Positions 15,826 to 25,891 of a stretch of DNA of 36,758 nt are shown one piece after another. Both the position numbers and the translations under genes were made by a program. The number at the start of each line of letters is the position of its first letter. The first letter of the stretch is position 1. Source of the DNA: Candidatus Microgenomatus auricola (GTDB taxonomy: Bacteria > Patescibacteriota > Patescibacteriia > SBBC01); assembly GCA_005239865.1 (NCBI GenBank), contig SBBC01000013.1:1-36758 (forward strand). The letters run 5' to 3'. Under the pieces are notes generated by a model. That model was not told the DNA's origin. It did not search any database and saw only the letters and a program-made list of their open reading frames with translations.

Positions 15826-16853
15826 AAGACAAGCCGATTTTCGAACGGAAAAATATCCTCGTCACTGGCGGTGCCGGATTCATTGGTTCGCACCTGTGCG
15901 ACGAGTTGATCAAGAATCACAAGGTGATCTGCGTCGACAATTTTATTACCGGCGCGGAGGAGAACATCAATCACCTGTTGAAGCACCCCGACTTCGAGTT
16001 CATCCGACATGACATGAGCCAACCGCTTGACCTGGCCGCCCTCCCAGAGTTGCGTCCGTTCAAAGTGGCGTTCCAGGGCGTCCAGGAGGTCTATAATCTG
16101 GCTTGCCCGACCTCGCCGAAGGATTATCATACCTACCCGATCGAGACGCTACTGGCGAACGCGCTCGGGACAAGAAATGCGCTTGAGATTGCCGTTAAGT
16201 ACAGCGCCAAGTTCCTCCATGTTTCGACCTCGGCCGTCTACGGCGAACCGCTTGAAGCGACGCCATTCCCAGAGAACTACTGGGGGTACATTGATCCGAT
16301 TGGACCACGCTCCGCCTACAACGAAGGAAAGCGTTTCGCCGAATCGTTGGTCGTGAATTACCGCAAGAAATACCATCTCGATACGAAAATCATTCGGATG
16401 TTCAACACCTATGGCCCGCGCATGCGACTGACCGATGGCCGGATGATCCCGGATTTTATCAGAAGCGCCTTGAGCAACGAACCGCTCGTGATCTACGGTT
16501 CGGCGGACGATCGCAGCACGTTTTGTTACGTGACTGACATGATCGAGGGATTGCTCCGGATGATGAAGTCGGCCGAAGCCGGACCGGTCAATCTCGGGAA
16601 TCCCGAATCGTTGCGGCTGGCCGATGTGGCTAACTTAGTAGTTCAGCTAACGTCCTCGCGATCAACGATTCGTTACGAAACCCATCTTCCCTATACCGCT
16701 AAGCAGGGGATTCCGAACATCCGGTTGGCCAAGGAAAAGCTCGGCTGGTTCCCAGTCGTGCCGATGCCCGATGGCTTAACTCGCACGATTGATTATATGC
16801 GCGGTTCTCGCGCGCTCACGCTCGAAGCGGTCGAGCAGTCACCCACGAGATAA
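15822..16853 (+). CDS. NAD-dependent epimerase/dehydratase, UDP-glucuronate decarboxylase-like
   Basis: NILVTGGAGFIGSHLCDELI, VYNLACPTSPKDY, STSAVYGEP, YNEGKRFAE, FNTYGPRMRLTDGRMIPDF. Confidence 0.85.
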   Translation: MKDKPIFERKNILVTGGAGFIGSHLCDELIKNHKVICVDNFITGAEENINHLLKHPDFEFIRHDMSQPLDLAALPELRPFKVAFQGVQEVYNLACPTSPKDYHTYPIETLLANALGTRNALEIAVKYSAKFLHVSTSAVYGEPLEATPFPENYWGYIDPIGPRSAYNEGKRFAESLVVNYRKKYHLDTKIIRMFNTYGPRMRLTDGRMIPDFIRSALSNEPLVIYGSADDRSTFCYVTDMIEGLLRMMKSAEAGPVNLGNPESLRLADVANLVVQLTSSRSTIRYETHLPYTAKQGIPNIRLAKEKLGWFPVVPMPDGLTRTIDYMRGSRALTLEAVEQSPTR

Positions 16854-16861
16854 TATTCTCT

Positions 16862-18157
16862 ATGAGCTTGAATAAACAACGGCGCCAGGGAACAGTCGCG
16901 GTCGTCGGTCTTGGTTACGTCGGTCTGCCGTTGGCCTGTCTGGCGGCGGAAAAAGGTTGGCGGGTCTTCGGCATCGGGCGTGACCCAAGAAAAATCGAGG
17001 ACGTCAATCGGGGCATCAGCCCCGTGCCAGAGCCGGGATTGCAACGTTGGCTGAAGCGGGTGACGGTCACCGCCACCACCGATTACCGTGCTGTCAAGAA
17101 AGCCTCGGTGATCGTGATTTGCGTGCCCACGCCAGTCGATCATGCGTACAACCCCGATCTGACGCCGGTCCGTCAAGCGGTCGAAGGAATTCGCCAGCAC
17201 CTGAAGCGCGGACAGGTCATCATTTTAGAATCGACGGTCAATCCGGGTGTGAGCGAGGAGGTGGTCAAACCGATTTTGGAGAAGAGTGGATTCAGAGTGG
17301 GCAAACACGTATTTCTCGCGCACTGCCCAGAGCGAATCGACCCGGGTAATCGGAAGTGGACGGTTCGGAACATCCCCCGTGTTCTCGGCGCGACTGACGC
17401 CAAGGGGTTGAAACGTGCGGCTGCGTTCTACGCCAGCATCCTCGAGGCCCCAGTCAAACTCATGAAATCGATCAAGGAAGCCGAAGCCGTGAAGATCATC
17501 GAAAATGCCTTTCGCGATGTCAACATCGCCTTTGTCAACGAAATCGCTCGTTCCTTCGCCCGTTTAGGTATCGACACGCTTGACGTCATCGAAGGCGCGA
17601 AGACCAAGCCGTTTGCCTTCCTGGCGCATTACCCGTCGGTTGGCGTCGGCGGCCACTGTATTCCGGTCGATCCGTATTATCTCATCGAGCGGGCGAAACG
17701 GAGCGGCTTTAATCATCAGTTCCTCAAATTGGCGCGTGAGATCAACAACAGCATGCCGGCCTATACCGTTGATCTTCTGGTCCGCGCCCTGAATGAGAAA
17801 CGTCGCTCGTTGAGCAGTGTGCGTGTCGGCCTTCTCGGCCTGGCCTACAAAAAAAACGTGGCTGACACCCGGGAAAGCCCAACCTTTCGAGTTATGAAAA
17901 TTCTGACTGATGAGTATCGAGCAGCCTTTGAGGTCTTTGATCCACATCTTCCCGACCAGTCAACCGTGCCAACCCTCAACGATCTTCTCGATCGCTGCGA
18001 TGCACTTATCCTCATGACTGATCATGATGAGTTCCGCGCCATCAGGGTCAGGATATTCAAGGAGAAAAAGATTTTGGCGATCATTGACGGCAAGAACGCC
18101 CTGGACAAAGAAGCGATTACGAAGCTGGGAATTGTCTATCGGGGAATTGGTCGCTAA
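16862..18157 (+). CDS. nucleotide-sugar dehydrogenase (WecC/UDP-N-acetyl-hexosamine dehydrogenase family)
   Basis: VAVVGLGYVGLPLA, VPTPVD, ESTVNPGVSEEVV, NAFRDVNIAFVNE, GVGGHCIPVDPYYL. Confidence 0.9.
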   Translation: MSLNKQRRQGTVAVVGLGYVGLPLACLAAEKGWRVFGIGRDPRKIEDVNRGISPVPEPGLQRWLKRVTVTATTDYRAVKKASVIVICVPTPVDHAYNPDLTPVRQAVEGIRQHLKRGQVIILESTVNPGVSEEVVKPILEKSGFRVGKHVFLAHCPERIDPGNRKWTVRNIPRVLGATDAKGLKRAAAFYASILEAPVKLMKSIKEAEAVKIIENAFRDVNIAFVNEIARSFARLGIDTLDVIEGAKTKPFAFLAHYPSVGVGGHCIPVDPYYLIERAKRSGFNHQFLKLAREINNSMPAYTVDLLVRALNEKRRSLSSVRVGLLGLAYKKNVADTRESPTFRVMKILTDEYRAAFEVFDPHLPDQSTVPTLNDLLDRCDALILMTDHDEFRAIRVRIFKEKKILAIIDGKNALDKEAITKLGIVYRGIGR

Positions 18158-18162
18158 GGTTT

Positions 18163-18618
18163 ATGATCGAGGGAGTTCGAATCAAAGCCTTAACCACCCA
18201 CGCCGACGATCGCGGTTATTTCCGCGAAATTCTTCGCGACGATGACCACTTGCTATCGAGATTCGGGCAGTCTTCAGTGACGCTGACGTACCCGGGCGTG
18301 ATTAAGGCCTTCCACTGGCACGAACGGCAAGACGACCTGTGGTACGTGGCGTCCGGTATGGCCCAGGTCGTCTTGTACGATCAACGACAGAATTCTCCGT
18401 CCCGTGGTGAAACGCAGGTACTCTTTGCCGGTGAGACCAATCCCATACTTATTCTTATTCCGGCCGGCGTGATTCATGGGTATAAGGTTCTCGGGACATC
18501 ACCGGTCGTGCTCGTGTACTTCACGACTACTTCGTACGATCGGAAACAACCGGACGAGCACCGCGTACCTTTTAATGATCCGACTATTCATTTTGACTGG
18601 AGCACGCAGCATCGTTAG
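18163..18618 (+). CDS. dTDP-4-dehydrorhamnose 3,5-epimerase-like cupin protein
   Basis: DDRGYFREILR, GVIKAFHWHERQDDLWYVASGMAQVVLYD, IPAGVIHGYKVL. Confidence 0.8.
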   Translation: MIEGVRIKALTTHADDRGYFREILRDDDHLLSRFGQSSVTLTYPGVIKAFHWHERQDDLWYVASGMAQVVLYDQRQNSPSRGETQVLFAGETNPILILIPAGVIHGYKVLGTSPVVLVYFTTTSYDRKQPDEHRVPFNDPTIHFDWSTQHR

Positions 18619-19626
18619 ATGAGAATCCTCTTGACCGGTGGCGCAGGGTTCATGGGATCAAACATGGTCCGATTTCTGTTGAATAAGTATGCCGATGTCC
18701 TGGTGATCAACGTTGACAAACTGACGTATGCTGGCAACCTCGATAACCTCAAGGATGTCGTCGGCGACCGACGCTACGCCTTCGTTCAGGGCGATATTGC
18801 CGATCGACCAGTCATCGAACGCGTCTTCCGCGAGCATCAACCGGAAGCCGTTCTCAATTACGCCGCGGAAACGCATGTCGACCGCTCGATCCTTGAGCCC
18901 GGACAATTTGTGAAAACCGACGTCCTCGGAACATTTACATTGCTGGACGTCGCCCGGCAGCACGCTATCAAAAAATACATCCAGATCTCAACCGATGAAG
19001 TCTTTGGTTCGATTGCCGAAGGCGAATTCACCGAAACTTCGGCTTTCGAACCATCGAGTCCATACGCCGCCTCGAAAGCCGGCGCCGACCACCTGGTTAC
19101 GGCCTACGGGAAAACGTACGGTCTGCCGACGATTGTCACCCATGCCTGCAACGTTTTCGGGCCGTATCAGCACCCGGAAAAGTTCCTGCCCCTGATGATC
19201 ACCAATTTTCTGGAGGGTCGGAAATTCCCGCTGTACGGCGACGGATTGAACGTCCGGGAATGGCTCTACGTCCCTGATCACTGCATTGCCATTGACGGCA
19301 TCCTACAGCGCGGTATGCCCGGACAGGTCTACAACCTTGGGAGCGACGAGCGTCTGACCAATCTCGACGTTGTCCGAAAGGTTCTGACCGCTTTGGCGCT
19401 CGATGAAGACATGATCGAACGGGTCAATGACCGACCCGGGCATGATCGCCGCTATGCGGTCAATAGCACGAAGGTGCGGGTCGAACTCGGTTGGCGGCCG
19501 ACTAGGACGTTTGATCAGGGCTTGACCTCAACTATTCGCTGGTACCGTGAGAACGAATGGTGGTGGCGCAAGGTCAAGAACGAAGCATTCCGGCAGTACG
19601 AGCGCCGGCAGTATGGGACGAAGTAA
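18619..19626 (+). CDS. rfbB: dTDP-glucose 4,6-dehydratase
   Basis: ILLTGGAGFMGSNMVR, NYAAETHVDRSI, STDEVFGSI, PYAASKAGADHLV, NVFGPYQHPEKFLPL. Confidence 0.93.
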   Translation: MRILLTGGAGFMGSNMVRFLLNKYADVLVINVDKLTYAGNLDNLKDVVGDRRYAFVQGDIADRPVIERVFREHQPEAVLNYAAETHVDRSILEPGQFVKTDVLGTFTLLDVARQHAIKKYIQISTDEVFGSIAEGEFTETSAFEPSSPYAASKAGADHLVTAYGKTYGLPTIVTHACNVFGPYQHPEKFLPLMITNFLEGRKFPLYGDGLNVREWLYVPDHCIAIDGILQRGMPGQVYNLGSDERLTNLDVVRKVLTALALDEDMIERVNDRPGHDRRYAVNSTKVRVELGWRPTRTFDQGLTSTIRWYRENEWWWRKVKNEAFRQYERRQYGTK

Positions 19627-20473
19627 AGAACGTCTGCTTCTCCTTGGTGCGGCCGGTACCCTCGGTAGCGCCTTTCAGGCAATACTCAAAGGGTCTGACC
19701 TCGTGGCCTGGGATAAGGCCGATCTCCGACTTGATCACCTTGACCAGATCGAACCGGCCCTCCGCCAGGTCATGCCCACGGTCGTCATCAACGCCGCCGC
19801 CTTTACTCAAGTCGATGAAGCGGAGCGGCATGAGGACCAGGCTCGTCTGATCAACACCGAGGCCGTTGGCGAACTCGCACGGGTTTGCGCGAAACGGCGC
19901 GCCGTGATGGTGCAGTTTTCCACTGATTACGTTTTTGACGGAATGACGTCTTCCGGGTACGACGAGGATGCGGTTCCGCACCCGCTGAATGCCTATGGCA
20001 GAACGAAGCTGGCGGGAGAGCACTTGCTTCGCTCGAGCGGTTGCGAGTACTTACTAGTTCGGACTTCGCGTTTGTTCGGGCATTCGGGCAGTCCGAGGTC
20101 CAAGAAAAACTTCGTTGCCGCGATGATCGAACTGGCGCAGACTGATTCAACAATTGAGGTGGTTGACGACGAGATTGCAAGTCCCACCTACGCCCCCGAT
20201 CTGGCGGCCGCCACGCTCGCCCTGTTGCGGAAGAACGAACGGGGGATCGTTCATCGAACCAATCACGGCTCTTGCACCTGGTTCGGCTGGGCCCAGGAAA
20301 TCTTTGCACAACTTTCCAAACGTGTTACCCTAGTGCCAGTTCCGGCCTGGCGATTTCATCGTCCGGCGCGGCGCCCACGGTTTTCGGAGCTCACCTCTTC
20401 GCGTTTTCCGCCGCTCCGACCGTGGCCGGAGGCACTCCACGATTATCTCCAGGTTACAAACGCACGTTCATGA
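19613..20473 (+). CDS. rfbD: dTDP-4-dehydrorhamnose reductase
   Basis: LLLLGAAGTLGSAFQ, NAAAFTQVDEAE, STDYVFDG, NAYGRTKLAGE. Overlaps the rfbB end by 14 nt. Confidence 0.9.
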   Translation: MGRSKERLLLLGAAGTLGSAFQAILKGSDLVAWDKADLRLDHLDQIEPALRQVMPTVVINAAAFTQVDEAERHEDQARLINTEAVGELARVCAKRRAVMVQFSTDYVFDGMTSSGYDEDAVPHPLNAYGRTKLAGEHLLRSSGCEYLLVRTSRLFGHSGSPRSKKNFVAAMIELAQTDSTIEVVDDEIASPTYAPDLAAATLALLRKNERGIVHRTNHGSCTWFGWAQEIFAQLSKRVTLVPVPAWRFHRPARRPRFSELTSSRFPPLRPWPEALHDYLQVTNARS

Positions 20474-21243
20474 AAGGCATCATTCTCGCCGGTGGCGTCG
20501 GTACGCGGCTCGACCCGCTGACACGAGTGACGAACAAGCACCTCCTGCCGGTCTACGACAAGCCAATGATCTACTATCCGATCATGACCTTGGTTGAGGC
20601 TGGTATCACGGATATCATGATCGTTTCCGGCAAAGGTCATGCCGGTCATTTTCTCGAACTCCTTCGTTCCGGCGGTGATTTCGGTGCGCGTTTTTCCTAT
20701 GGCGTGCAAGAACGACCGGGCGGAATCGCCGAGGGATTAGGGTTGTGCGAGGGCTTCGCTGATCGACAGCCAGTGGTCGTCGTCCTCGGTGATAACATTC
20801 TTGAGGACAGCATCCGTCCGGCGGTCGAGCAGTTTCGCCGTCAAGCGCGGGGGGCAAAAATTTTCTTGAAGGCAGTGTCCAACCCAGGGTCATTTGGCGT
20901 GGCAGAAATCAAGGGCTCTCATATTGTCGACATCCAGGAAAAACCGAAACGTCCAAAGACAAACCTGGCCGTCATTGGAGTCTACTTGTACGACCGTCAG
21001 GTCTGGGAAGTGGTCAAAGCCCTCCGACCCTCGAACCGTGGCGAGCTCGAGATTACCGATGTCAACAATTTCTACGTGCAACAAGGGACCATGACCTATG
21101 AAGTTCTGGCTGGCTGGTGGGGCGACGGCGGCGAATCTTTTGATAGTTTACTCGAAGCTGGTAATCTCGTCGCCCAGCGCTGGCGACGGTCACCGCCTCC
21201 AGCTACGGTTCAAGATCGGGAAGCAGAACCGCTTTCGACGTGA
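20470..21243 (+). CDS. rfbA: glucose-1-phosphate thymidylyltransferase
   Basis: MKGIILAGGVGTRLDPLTRVTNKHLLPVYDKPMIYYPI, LGDNILED, NRGELEITDVNNFYVQQG. Confidence 0.93.
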   Translation: MKGIILAGGVGTRLDPLTRVTNKHLLPVYDKPMIYYPIMTLVEAGITDIMIVSGKGHAGHFLELLRSGGDFGARFSYGVQERPGGIAEGLGLCEGFADRQPVVVVLGDNILEDSIRPAVEQFRRQARGAKIFLKAVSNPGSFGVAEIKGSHIVDIQEKPKRPKTNLAVIGVYLYDRQVWEVVKALRPSNRGELEITDVNNFYVQQGTMTYEVLAGWWGDGGESFDSLLEAGNLVAQRWRRSPPPATVQDREAEPLST

Positions 21244-22522
21244 TAATGGCGACCGCGCTCGACGGGAGGGGGACCATCGCCGTGGCCTCATCGAACGGAC
21301 CGAACGAACCCGACGAGGCGACTGGCGCTTCGACGCTGACCTCTGTCAAGGTACCTTCGTGGAGAAGCAGCGCGACGGGGAAGGGTGAACGCCAGGCAGC
21401 ACCGTGGAGCGCGCCGAACCGTCCGAGGAGAGAAAAAGTAGCAGTCGCGAGGTCCGCCGACCAAGCTTCCGTCGACGTGGTGAACAGCAGATAGCGACCG
21501 GTCGGGTCGCGGCTGCTAACCGCGACCCGACCGTCAATTTGGGTTTCGCTTAAAGCCGCGCCGTCGACATCAAGCAGCGCCATGGCGGCTTGACCTTCGA
21601 CCAGGAGACGGTTTGATCCGATGAAGAGCAGACGTTCAATCGGCCAGTTCGTGTCGATGACGCGTTGCCGCGCGTTCGGGCTCTCCCGGTCAACTTCTTC
21701 AATGGTCGATTCCTCCCGTCCGCGTCGCACGATCCAGAGTGAGCCGTCGTAGACCGCCGCATCGACGATCCCAGGACTTGTTAGCACGCTGGCGCGGTGA
21801 GAGAATAAATCGATCTTCCACAACGTTTCGTCAGCCACCACATACAGGAAGTTGTCGTTTTGCGGGTCCCATACCATGCGGTCGATGCTCAATTGCGGAC
21901 TGGCTGGTAACGGCTCAAGTTGGCCGGTTGTGCCGTGGAGGACAACCACTTGGCCGACGGACGTTCGGACAGCCAGGAATCTGTCATTGGCCGACCACGC
22001 GAGCCGGCTGCTGACCACGTTTCCATCGAAAACGGCGAGGTCTTGGAAGACGCGCCGACGGCTATCATAGATGTTGATCCGGCCGCCGTTTCCGGACGAG
22101 GTCAAGACCGCGATTTTTGCGCCATCGTCGCTGGCCGCCAGGGTCACTACGTTGGTGACCGGCAGGGCGGTCAGGGAAAGAACCGTTGGCATCAGGAGCG
22201 CCTCGATTTTCGTTGAGACGTGCGACCGAACGCGGACGCGGCTCCGCCACGGTTGGTAACCAGTTTTCGTTAGGGTGACGTCATACTCACCCGGAACAAC
22301 GTTGAGAAGCGTCACTGGTGTAGTTTCGTTAAGTGCTTTACCGTCGAGGGTGACATGAGCGCGTTTTGGCTCGGATACCATCACCAGCCCACCTGTCCGT
22401 AAAAACCGCATCGCTGGAAAATCGAAACGATACCCTTGAGCGTAGAGGATGAGGATGGGAGCGAGTAGGACAAACAGCAACGTCGCCCCAGCGTAGAAGA
22501 GTCGTCGCTGCTGAAGTTTCAT
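21203..22522 (-). CDS. PEGA-domain membrane protein with beta-propeller-like region
   Basis: N-terminal TM segment, then GGLVMVSEPKRAHVTLDGKALNETTPVTLLNVVPGEYDVTLTKTGYQPWRSRV (PEGA), then repetitive beta segments. Confidence 0.8.
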   Translation of the reverse strand: MKLQQRRLFYAGATLLFVLLAPILILYAQGYRFDFPAMRFLRTGGLVMVSEPKRAHVTLDGKALNETTPVTLLNVVPGEYDVTLTKTGYQPWRSRVRVRSHVSTKIEALLMPTVLSLTALPVTNVVTLAASDDGAKIAVLTSSGNGGRINIYDSRRRVFQDLAVFDGNVVSSRLAWSANDRFLAVRTSVGQVVVLHGTTGQLEPLPASPQLSIDRMVWDPQNDNFLYVVADETLWKIDLFSHRASVLTSPGIVDAAVYDGSLWIVRRGREESTIEEVDRESPNARQRVIDTNWPIERLLFIGSNRLLVEGQAAMALLDVDGAALSETQIDGRVAVSSRDPTGRYLLFTTSTEAWSADLATATFSLLGRFGALHGAAWRSPFPVALLLHEGTLTEVSVEAPVASSGSFGPFDEATAMVPLPSSAVAIITSKAVLLPDLEP

Positions 22523-22617
22523 GGTCCGTTGACGGTCAGCCAGAACATGGTAGTATGAAAATATCTCACGACCATGAATTGTAGCAGGTGTCTCCCCTCG
22601 ATGCTACTGACATTCGC

Positions 22618-23922
22618 ATGACCACGTTTCGGATCATCGGACAGCAGCCACTCCACGGAGCGATCACGGTGGCGGGTTCGAAGAATGCGGCCACTCCAAT
22701 TTTAATGGCCACCGTATTGACGGCCGCTTCTTGTCACCTCAAGAACGTCCCCCGGATCGAAGACGTCTATCGCGTCGTTGAATTGCTGCAAAGCGTTGGG
22801 GCGACCGTGACCTGGAGCGGCGAACACGAACTGAACGTTGAAGTAAAAACGATCGAACCAGACACGCTCGCGGCTGAAACCGTCCGGCGTCTGCGTTCAT
22901 CAGTCCTTTTAATGGGTGCGTTGCTGGGGCGGGCCGGGCGCGTCCGCATTCCTGGACCGGGCGGCGATCAAATCGGCGCCCGGCCACTTGATGCGCATCT
23001 CCTGGCGTTTCGCGAACTCGGGATCGTGGTCGAGGATGAAGGCGGCATGTATACCCTGACTCAAGGTCGGCGCGGTGACGTGAGCTTGACGATGCCAGAG
23101 TTCAGCGTCACCGCGACGGAAAACGTCATCTTGGCGTCAGTCCTGGCGGTCGGGAAACGGACGACAATTTTTTGCGCTGCGGCTGATCCGTCAGTTCAAG
23201 ATCTGTGCTGGTTCCTGCAGGGACTGGGCGCGGAGATTTCGGGTATCGGAACGCATACGTTAACCATCGAGGGGGTCCGCGAGCTTGTCGGCACGACCGG
23301 GTACACGATCATCCCGGATCCCGTCGAAACTGGGACATTTCTCGCGCTGGCTGCAGCGGCGCGGGCCGAACTTCGGATCATCGGCGCGGCGCCCGATTTC
23401 TTGATGGCGGAGTTGCAGAAATTTCGAGAAGCGAATGTCAGTTTCGAACTCGCCAATCAGCGGAATGGTCCGGAGGGGCGCTATCGACTAGCTGATATCG
23501 TGACGCAGCGCGGCATCCCACTCCGGCCAGTCCGAAGTATTCACAATATGCCATACCCGGGAGTGAGCGCTGACGTCCTTCAACCATTTGCAGTCATGTT
23601 GACACAGGCGAACGGTACCAGCTTAGTGCATGACTGGATGTATGAAGGGCGTCTGAAATACGTTGAAGAGCTGAATAAAATGGGGGCTGACATTTTTATC
23701 GCTGATCCGCACCGGATTCTCGTGAATGGACCGTCCAACCTCTTCGGCGCGACCATCGCGAGCTATGACATCCGGACCGGTGCAGCCTTGCTGATTGCCG
23801 CGTTGATGGCCGAAGGGATCAGCACAATTGCCCCGGGCTATCAGGTTGATCGTGGGTACGAACGGTTGGATGAACGCTTGCGAGCACTCGGCGCCGTCAT
23901 TGAACGACTGGAGACGTCATGA
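22618..23922 (+). CDS. murA: UDP-N-acetylglucosamine 1-carboxyvinyltransferase
   Basis: FRIIGQQPLHGAITVAGSKNAATPILMA, RRLRSSVLLMGALLGRAG, PYPGVSADVLQPFAVMLTQANGTS. Confidence 0.93.
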   Translation: MTTFRIIGQQPLHGAITVAGSKNAATPILMATVLTAASCHLKNVPRIEDVYRVVELLQSVGATVTWSGEHELNVEVKTIEPDTLAAETVRRLRSSVLLMGALLGRAGRVRIPGPGGDQIGARPLDAHLLAFRELGIVVEDEGGMYTLTQGRRGDVSLTMPEFSVTATENVILASVLAVGKRTTIFCAAADPSVQDLCWFLQGLGAEISGIGTHTLTIEGVRELVGTTGYTIIPDPVETGTFLALAAAARAELRIIGAAPDFLMAELQKFREANVSFELANQRNGPEGRYRLADIVTQRGIPLRPVRSIHNMPYPGVSADVLQPFAVMLTQANGTSLVHDWMYEGRLKYVEELNKMGADIFIADPHRILVNGPSNLFGATIASYDIRTGAALLIAALMAEGISTIAPGYQVDRGYERLDERLRALGAVIERLETS

Positions 23923-25151
23923 CTCTGCCTGTTCTTGCGCCGTCATCCCGATCGAGATCACGAACGCGTTTGATGACCCTTGCGCTGGTGGTGCTCGTCT
24001 TTTTTATGGGCGCGTTGTTCGGAACAACGACCACCAGTTCGCCGGCGGTGGCTTCGCTCGGCGAGGCCATCAAACGTCTGTTGGTCAAACATCCAGAACT
24101 TGATTTTTCACAGCTGGAAACGACTTGGGACTTCGTCCAGACGAAGTACGTCGGCCGGCCGGTCGAACAAGAAAAGATTCTTCGCGGGGCGCTCCGCGGG
24201 ATACTTGAGAGCTTGGGCGATCCGTATTCATTTTACCTAAGCCCTGAAGAAGCTCGCTCGTTCGAGGAGGAGATCAATGGGAAGTTCGAAGGCATCGGCG
24301 CTGAACTCGGGCTGAAAGACAATCAGGTGGTCGTGATTGCGCCGCTGGCCGATACCCCAGCCGAACGGGCCGGCGTCCGGAGCGGCGATGTGATTGTGGC
24401 GATTGACAGTGACAGCACAGAGGGGATGACGCTCGAGCAGGCGGTTTTGAAGATTCGAGGACCAGCCGGGACATCGGTTGAGCTTGTGATCCAGCGGCGC
24501 AACGATCAACCGCAGACCATGACCATTCAACGGGCGCGCATTCGCCTGAAGAGCGTAACCAGCGAATTTCGAGTTATCAATGGAGTTACGCTGGCAGTGG
24601 TGAAGGTGGCCAGCTTCACGCCGACGACCGACGACGAATTCGACCAGGCGGTGCAGTCGATCCTCGTCCGGCAGCCGCACGGCCTCGTGCTCGATCTTCG
24701 TAATAACCCGGGTGGCTTTCTCGAGAGTGCGGTGGCGATGGCTGACGTGTGGCTGACTGATGGAACAATTGTGATCGAAGATTTTGGCGGCCAGCAACGG
24801 CGCACCACCGAGGCGACTGACGGCGCGCCGCTCTCGTCATTCCGCGGTGTTGTTCTCATGAACGGCGGCACCGCTTCGGCCGCCGAAATTCTGGCTGGCG
24901 CTCTCCATGATCGTTTGAACTTCCGACTGATTGGCGAACGCTCGTTCGGCAAGGGATCGGTTCAGGAAATCCAGGATTTACGCGACGGTTCCACGATCAA
25001 GCTGACGGTCGCGAAATGGTTGACGCCGAGCGGAGCCTCGATTGATGGCGTCGGCATCCAGCCCGATGAGAACATTCCCCGTACCGACGAGGACATTGAA
25101 CTCGGGCGTGATCCGCAGCTCAACCGCGCGTTCGAACTTTTAACGAAGTGA
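23919..25151 (+). CDS. S41 C-terminal processing peptidase
   Basis: LGDPYSFYLSPEEARSFEEEINGKFEGIGAELG, PDZ, LDLRNNPGGFLESAV, NGGTASAAEILAGAL, GERSFGKGSVQE. Confidence 0.93.
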   Translation: MTLPVLAPSSRSRSRTRLMTLALVVLVFFMGALFGTTTTSSPAVASLGEAIKRLLVKHPELDFSQLETTWDFVQTKYVGRPVEQEKILRGALRGILESLGDPYSFYLSPEEARSFEEEINGKFEGIGAELGLKDNQVVVIAPLADTPAERAGVRSGDVIVAIDSDSTEGMTLEQAVLKIRGPAGTSVELVIQRRNDQPQTMTIQRARIRLKSVTSEFRVINGVTLAVVKVASFTPTTDDEFDQAVQSILVRQPHGLVLDLRNNPGGFLESAVAMADVWLTDGTIVIEDFGGQQRRTTEATDGAPLSSFRGVVLMNGGTASAAEILAGALHDRLNFRLIGERSFGKGSVQEIQDLRDGSTIKLTVAKWLTPSGASIDGVGIQPDENIPRTDEDIELGRDPQLNRAFELLTK

Positions 25152-25158
25152 GCGAGCG

Positions 25159-25428
25159 ATGCAACGTGTGGTCATTACCCTGTCCGGACGTGTTCAGGGT
25201 GTCGGTTTAAGGTATGCCGTAAAAGAATATGCTAGATCGCAGAGAATTTGTGGGTTCGTTCGGAATGACCCTCGTGGGCGCGTGACAGTGGTGGCCGAGG
25301 GTGAGGTTCGTCAGATCGAATCCTTGCTGCGGTGGGTGCGGAGCCCGTCTCGACCGGGAGAGGTCGAGCGCTTGACGGTCCGAGAGGAAAAGGCGACCGG
25401 CAGATTCGCTGGTTTTTCCATTCAATGA
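25159..25428 (+). CDS. acylphosphatase
   Basis: VVITLSGRVQGVGLRYAVKEYARSQRICGFVRNDPRGRVTVVAEGE. Confidence 0.9.
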   Translation: MQRVVITLSGRVQGVGLRYAVKEYARSQRICGFVRNDPRGRVTVVAEGEVRQIESLLRWVRSPSRPGEVERLTVREEKATGRFAGFSIQ

Positions 25429-25441
25429 TAAACTGGAACGT

Positions 25442-25891
25442 ATGAAAGTGATTCTTCTTCGTGACCTCCCTGGCGCCGGATCGCGCGGCGCAGTCGTCAA
25501 CGTTCCCGACGGTTATGCGAGAAACTTTTTGCTGCCGCGGGGTTTGGCCGAAGTGGCGACGACGAACACGCTTAAGCGGATCGAAGCCGAACGACGGCAT
25601 CAGCAGAAACGCCAGGCGCGTCAACTCGAAGAACTCAGTCAGATCGCTGACCGGTTGCGGCGGATGCGTGTGACGATTCCTGCGCGGGCCAACGAGAAAG
25701 GTAAACTTTTTGGTCGGCTGACACCAATTGCGATTGTGGCCGCCTTGCAGAAACAGGGGGTAGCACTTCATGAATCAATGATCGTCCTCACGCAGCCGAT
25801 AGAATCGCTCGGTGATTTCCGCATCCCGATCCGAGTCGGACCAGACATTGAGGCGACGATGACACTAACGGTTGTGGCTAAACATGCGTAA
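25442..25891 (+). CDS. rplI: 50S ribosomal protein bL9
   Basis: MKVILLRDLPGAGSRGAVVNVPDGYARNFLLPRGLAEVAT, GKLFGRLTPIAIVAAL. Confidence 0.95.
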   Translation: MKVILLRDLPGAGSRGAVVNVPDGYARNFLLPRGLAEVATTNTLKRIEAERRHQQKRQARQLEELSQIADRLRRMRVTIPARANEKGKLFGRLTPIAIVAALQKQGVALHESMIVLTQPIESLGDFRIPIRVGPDIEATMTLTVVAKHA

